Of a DNA stretch of 46,041 nt, positions 42,679 through 46,041 are shown piece by piece; the first letter of the stretch is position 1, and each line of letters starts with the position of its first letter. Source of the DNA: Rhodobacter sp. (GTDB lineage: Bacteria; Pseudomonadota; Alphaproteobacteria; Rhodobacterales; Rhodobacteraceae); contig PNJK01000022.1 in the NCBI GenBank assembly GCA_013821825.1, forward strand, positions 1-46,041. Reading direction: 5' to 3'. The notes under the pieces are model-generated. The model was not told the DNA's origin. It did no database searches and saw only the letters and a program-made list of their open reading frames with translations. The position numbers and the translations under genes are program-made.

Positions 42679-43166
42679 TTCAGTTCTCCCTGCATTGATT
42701 CCACCTTTTCCTGCACTGTCGCGCCGCTGTTCCGGGGGACGATAAATCTGCGCCACGTGCTTAGGGCCGCGAAGCCCATGATGACCACCCCCACTGCGGC
42801 AAGCCACGGCCTGATCGGGTCGAACCAGACGAGCAAAGCTGGTCCACTGAACAGAAGCATCAGCACCTTGTTGCATACCGGACAGGCGATCCCGAGGAAA
42901 CTGGCAATCCCGCCCGTCCCGGATCCGCGCAACGTGCACTGCGGTACCCAGAACGCCGCCGTCACGCCGGCCAGCAACGCCGTCAGGACAGTGGCCCCGA
43001 ACTCCCACGAGCCGATGGGCGTCATGCGGACAAACAAGGGGTTCGCCCAGACCGCCGTCACTGTGCCCAGGACCGCAAACAGCGCCAGGCCAACGGCGGT
43101 GCCGCGAAACCCTCTGCGCAGGGCGTCCTCGTGCCGTGCCAGTATTCCTGCTGCATCACTTGGCAT
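42675..43166 (-). CDS. Membrane protein with CPVCNK motif
   Basis: A 163-aa protein with about four helices. Cys77 (WVPQCTL) and Cys95/Cys98 in GIACPVCNKVLMLLFSG are likely to sit at a membrane face. A CPxC pair in a helix can carry redox or soft-metal chemistry, as in VKOR-like proteins or copper ATPases. I recognise no family. The ATG lies inside the preceding FixH/YtkA-like gene with an 11-bp overlap. Confidence 0.7.
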   Translation of the reverse strand: MPSDAAGILARHEDALRRGFRGTAVGLALFAVLGTVTAVWANPLFVRMTPIGSWEFGATVLTALLAGVTAAFWVPQCTLRGSGTGGIASFLGIACPVCNKVLMLLFSGPALLVWFDPIRPWLAAVGVVIMGFAALSTWRRFIVPRNSGATVQEKVESMQGELK

Positions 43167-43584
43167 CGAATTCCATCTCCGCGAAATCTTCGCCGATGCC
43201 GACATTGACGACCCAGCGACCGGCCATCGGCAGTTTGACATTGGCCCTCCAAACGCCGGATTCGACCAGTTCAAGCGGCGGTTCGAACCCGTTCATGTTC
43301 ATGCCGACCATCGCGAAGTAGACGTTCGGGCGCATGGGGTCCGTCTCGATCGCGTCAGCGTTGGGCATGAACTGGATCTCGAGTCGAACATTGCGGTTTC
43401 CGAGCGCAAAGATCTGGGCGTCCAGGCGACCATCCGACAGTGCTTCGGAAACCGATGCCGTTGGTGCGATGCCTTCTGTGGATGCCAGCTCCGCCGCCGG
43501 AGGTCTGAGTGCTGCCCAGATGAATGTGCCGACGAAGACAAGGAACCCAACAGCGATCAAGATGGCCAAGACTCTAGTTTTCAT
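43156..43584 (-). CDS. YtkA/FixH-like periplasmic protein
   Basis: A 142-aa protein with an N-terminal membrane anchor (VLAILIAVGFLVFVGTFIWA) and a beta-rich domain ending NVYFAMVGMNMNGFEPPLEL, GVWRANVKLPMAGRWVVNV. The Met motif VGMNMNG and the last half fit the YtkA-like/FixH group, which helps supply copper to oxidases. It overlaps the upstream cytochrome gene by 11 bp. Cu binding is inferred from the family and the surrounding genes. Confidence 0.8.
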   Translation of the reverse strand: MKTRVLAILIAVGFLVFVGTFIWAALRPPAAELASTEGIAPTASVSEALSDGRLDAQIFALGNRNVRLEIQFMPNADAIETDPMRPNVYFAMVGMNMNGFEPPLELVESGVWRANVKLPMAGRWVVNVGIGEDFAEMEFDAK

Positions 43585-44463
43585 TTGTCATATCCATCCG
43601 CGAATGATCCACGCCCGCCATCGGTGTGCCGGTTGCTGGAGGGGTGAGCGTGGGGATCGTGCCCGTGCCCTCGGGGTCGAGCGGGTAGGTTGCGATGGCC
43701 ACTCGGTCGGCGTCGGTCAGGTACGAGGTGCCCTCGGCCACGACCGCGGCCATGCTGCCACCGAAGGCATCCCCGTTGGGCAGCAGCCCCGACTGGAGCG
43801 CATAAGCCAGGTTCGCGACTGTCCACTCTCGTCCGTCCAGGTCGGCAACCAGGATCGACGGAGCTTTGCTGCCGCCGGGAAGGCTGTCGTTCCCGGCAAA
43901 GCTTGCGGCTTCGTCCAGGCCACCGGCAAGCGTCCGGCCCGTGTGGCAGGCCGCGCAATGCGCCACCCCTTCGACCAGCAGGCGCCCTCGGTTCCAGGGC
44001 AAGGATGTGCCCATCAGCGCATCGGTGGTCGGCGGGTCAAGGTAAGCGGCGCGCCAAAGCTTCAACCCCGACCGGAAGCTGAAGGGAAACTCCACATCAT
44101 GCGCAGGGGCGACTTCCGCGGCGGGCGAAACGGTGCGGAACGCCTCCCGCAAGTCGGCAATATCCTGGTCGGTGAAGCCCGCGTAGAACGAATAGGTGAA
44201 AACCGGATAATACGGGTCTGGGAACAGCGCCAGCATGATCTCGCCAGCGTGGCCGGCAATGGCACTTGCGCCCTCCGAGACGATGAAAGTGTCGCAGGAG
44301 ACCGCGCCCTGCATCATCGGTGCCAGTTCCGCGATGGTGTCACGCATTGCCGTCATTCCGTTCATCCGATCGAGGGCGACACCCGTCGCCCCGTATGTGC
44401 CAACGCCACCGCCAAGACCGCGGAGACGGCAAGCGCTATCGCGCCCGTCCATAGAGGTTTCAT
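43574..44463 (-). CDS. Larger mono-haem cytochrome c, frameshift in leader
   Basis: The mature part reads MTAMRDTIAELAPMMQGAVS, LMGTSLPWNRGRLLVEG, HCAACHTGRTLAGGLDEA, SKAPSILVADLDGREW, and shows one CxxCH. It resembles the cytochrome c subunits that partner periplasmic dehydrogenases. ATG 44463 starts MKPLWTGAIALAVSAVLAVA, a good signal peptide in another frame. Adding one G to the four-G run at 44389-44392 joins both parts to 296 residues without a stop. Either the gene is frameshifted or the run is misread; as given, only starts near 44365 would yield product, without a leader. Overlaps the next gene by 11 bp. Confidence 0.8.
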
Positions 44464-44628
44464 CTGCCTGACTGCCTTGGTTTCTTTTTTTGATCGATAG
44501 CCACGCCCAGCCGGTCAAGCCGGTCGCACGCTGCAGGGGTATCTTGTGTCAGGCTAAGAAGATATCGAACTTGGGTCAGCCGCTCAGACTGCGCCGCCAA
44601 ATCTTCGAACGTTCGTTTGGCCCGACAA
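44464..44628 (-). other. Coding-like remnant in another frame
   Basis: A minus-strand frame of about 60 codons reads LEAWRDCRAKRTFEDLAAQS, ERLTQVRYLLSLTQ, ACDRLDRLGVAID before its stop at 44460. It has natural amino-acid use and no stop, and partly overlaps the end of the small secreted protein's gene in a different frame. No ATG with a ribosome site is seen. It may be the displaced C-terminus of a frameshifted gene. Confidence 0.3.
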
Positions 44629-44925
44629 TCACGCCAGGCTTCGAGGGGGACGGAGCGTGATGGTCGGACCGCCAAAACGACGCAGCGACTGGGCGGGGCC
44701 GGGCAGAAGAAAAGCCACTGCCGGATTGGGCAGCTTCGACGCCAAAGCCTCGGGCACGACAAAGGCGGTGCAGATGACGCCGGGATGGCAAGCGGGCACC
44801 GCCGCCGGTTCGAAGTCATCTGCGTTCTCAACCAAGAGGTCGGCATGATGTTCGTCGACCGACCCGGCCTCTGCCCACTGTCCCAGCACCAGTGCCAGGA
44901 CCAGCACGACGGACAGGAGCCGCAT
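44629..44925 (-). CDS. 98-aa secreted hypothetical protein
   Basis: Signal peptide MRLLSVVLVLALVLGQWAEA, then an acidic mature part with EHHADLLVEN and FEPAAVPACHPGVICTAFVV. Two Cys bracket HPGVI and could form a disulfide or metal site. The end is Arg/Pro-rich. I know no family. It follows the LD-transpeptidase gene (ends 45002) and precedes the cytochrome gene. Start 44925 is where the leader begins. Confidence 0.6.
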   Translation of the reverse strand: MRLLSVVLVLALVLGQWAEAGSVDEHHADLLVENADDFEPAAVPACHPGVICTAFVVPEALASKLPNPAVAFLLPGPAQSLRRFGGPTITLRPPRSLA

Positions 44926-45001
44926 TGACGCGTACCGCAGCAACCTGCTTGCAGGCAGGTCCTGCCGAGCGGTCGATGGGGTCGCCTTCGATTTCATCCG
45001 T

Positions 45002-45562
45002 TCAGATCAGCTTGACCTGCGTTCCAACCGGAGTGCGGTCGAAAACCTCTTCGATGTGCTCGTTGTAAAGCCCGATGCAGCCGTTCGACGAGCGGCGGCC
45101 GATCTTGCGCGTGTCTTGGGTCCCATGAATCCGGTAGTACTGCCACGACAGATAGAGGGCACGTGTGCCAAGCGGGTTGCTCGGGTCGCCTCCAGGCACG
45201 AACGCCGGCCATTCCGGGTTGCGCTCCCGCATCGACGGCGTCGGTGCCCAACTCGGGTTTACCCTTTTCTCGACAACCTCGGTGTACCCCCGGCGGGTCA
45301 ACTCGTCCGACAACGGGACAGAGCTTGGATAGAGATACATCTGACCATCGCTCGTCCATTGCTGGAGAATGCGGGCGTTCGTGTCGGCAATGATGATTCC
45401 CACCCCGAGAGCGTCAAAGTGATCCTGCCACTCGTTGGTCTGGAAGGCCGAGATGTTGTTGCGAACCGGGCCCCGGTTGTCTTCCGAAGCAAAGGCTGCA
45501 CGACCGGTCACGAAGGGCGTAGCAAGTGCTCCGGCAACAAAAAGTCGTCGACTGAATTTCAT
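45002..45562 (-). CDS. LD-transpeptidase (YkuD family), copy 2
   Basis: A 186-aa periplasmic enzyme. The leader (SRRLFVAGALATPFVTG) has a twin-arginine look. The catalytic block has YYRIHGTQD (His146) and RRSSNGCIGLYN (Cys162). The region VNPSWAPTPSMRERNP is typical of ErfK/YbiS-like LD-transpeptidases that couple Braun-type lipoproteins or make 3-3 bonds. GAGGAGCAG precedes the ATG at 45562. It is the first gene of the minus-strand run down to 39520. Confidence 0.9.
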   Translation of the reverse strand: MKFSRRLFVAGALATPFVTGRAAFASEDNRGPVRNNISAFQTNEWQDHFDALGVGIIIADTNARILQQWTSDGQMYLYPSSVPLSDELTRRGYTEVVEKRVNPSWAPTPSMRERNPEWPAFVPGGDPSNPLGTRALYLSWQYYRIHGTQDTRKIGRRSSNGCIGLYNEHIEEVFDRTPVGTQVKLI

Positions 45563-45665
45563 GGTCTGCTCCTCTTTTTTGAAAGCTGTGTCGCCTTCCA
45601 AGATGGGAAGGTCAAATAGCTTTGCATCGCTGAAGGGTCACAAACAGGTGAATGCGTGGTGTTTT

Positions 45666-45690
45666 CGCCAATTCCGCGAGGAATTTGGCG
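45666..45690. promoter_or_regulatory. Inverted repeat upstream of the LD-transpeptidase operon
   Basis: CGCCAATTCC and GGAATTTGGCG form a dyad with a GCGA centre and one bulged base, about 105 bp before the LD-transpeptidase start and 55 bp before the divergent partial gene. It may be a shared operator or a hairpin; no known site is recognised. Confidence 0.45.
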
Positions 45691-45743
45691 CTAACTCTGA
45701 TGTGATCATTCTGCATCGAGGGGCGGAAGGTTATGCTCAGCCC

Positions 45744-46041
45744 ATGCGGACGATCATGACCCTGTTATGCAGCTTTCTTCTGCTCGCCACCCTTTTCGGA
45801 CTGGCGCACCCTGAACGATCGTCGCAGGGGGCGCAGGCAGACGCGCTTCATGCCGCTCCCCTGATTCGGGACAATTTGTGCGAAGAGGGATCAGGACATG
45901 GGACATGTCAGCTTGTCGCCGCCGACCAGCCGCTGCTCTTCAGCCCGATGGCGGTTGTCGGATCCTCGTATTTCGAGATCACGCCGGTCGCGGCCCCCGG
46001 CCGCAGCTTTGCCCCCCGCACCCCACCCCCGCGACGCGTCT
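45744..46041 (+). CDS. Secreted hypothetical protein, partial
   Basis: Open to the right edge. A hydrophobic leader (TIMTLLCSFLLLATLFGLA) is followed by HPERSSQGAQADALHAA, a Cys-containing stretch (CEEGSGHGTCQL) and a Pro/Arg-rich end. No family recognised. It diverges from the LD-transpeptidase operon and, like it, encodes an exported product. Confidence 0.5.
   Translation, partial: MRTIMTLLCSFLLLATLFGLAHPERSSQGAQADALHAAPLIRDNLCEEGSGHGTCQLVAADQPLLFSPMAVVGSSYFEITPVAAPGRSFAPRTPPPRRV

Overview
The window is GC-rich DNA with strong third-position GC bias, ATGA-type gene overlaps and short intergenic gaps. The partial ahcY and the DUF2853 gene at the left edge look like an alphaproteobacterial chromosome of the Rhodobacterales (Paracoccus/Rhodobacter-like). 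The rest reads as a metal-resistance and metal-homeostasis island. I see no rRNA, tRNA, CRISPR array, integrase or recognisable insertion sequence.

Layout. 1-794: end of ahcY and a DUF2853 gene. 1210-4976: a two-component system with a SHOCT membrane protein, divergent from a Met/Gly-rich EF-hand protein and a DUF302 protein. 5150-11519: a decayed copper cassette. VTT, DUF5676, beta-CASP nuclease, thymidine phosphorylase, PRPP synthetase, CopA ATPase, DUF2933 and cytochrome c genes are broken by stops, frameshifts and deletions, while a 45-aa CCGG peptide and an ICMT-like methyltransferase stay open. 12063-18232: a NikABCDE-type ABC importer with a HutC-like GntR regulator. 18234-20936: a nickel-efflux-type module (transmembrane anchor, CsoR/RcnR-family repressor, NreB-like MFS, YqaA). 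20940-24302: YnfA fused to a MerR remnant, then a ZntR-like regulator divergent from a ZntA-type ATPase. 24539-25968: merR-merT-merP plus a GDCCVxC protein, with no merA. 25996-28888: mntR divergent from a two-domain multicopper oxidase that is translationally coupled to a ZIP transporter.

29039-38008 holds copper and envelope genes: an LD-transpeptidase, an Lnt paralogue, SCO, PCuAC, two DUF411 proteins, a TlpA-like thioredoxin, and a CueO/PcoA-like oxidase with a Met-rich insert. 38035-45562 is all on the minus strand: a DsbA pair, then a tightly packed run that mixes a second LD-transpeptidase and a PBP2 paralogue with two c-type cytochromes, a YtkA/FixH-like protein, a CPxC membrane protein and a ferric-reductase-like haem membrane protein.

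How it fits together. Separate sensors (OmpR/EnvZ type, CsoR/RcnR, ZntR, MerR, MntR, HutC/GntR) sit beside their own importers or exporters. The right half joins periplasmic copper handling to peptidoglycan and lipoprotein assembly enzymes. The most novel-looking units are the 39520-45562 envelope/redox operon and the mntR/oxidase/ZIP unit. The decayed cassette is useful because its original gene order can still be read.
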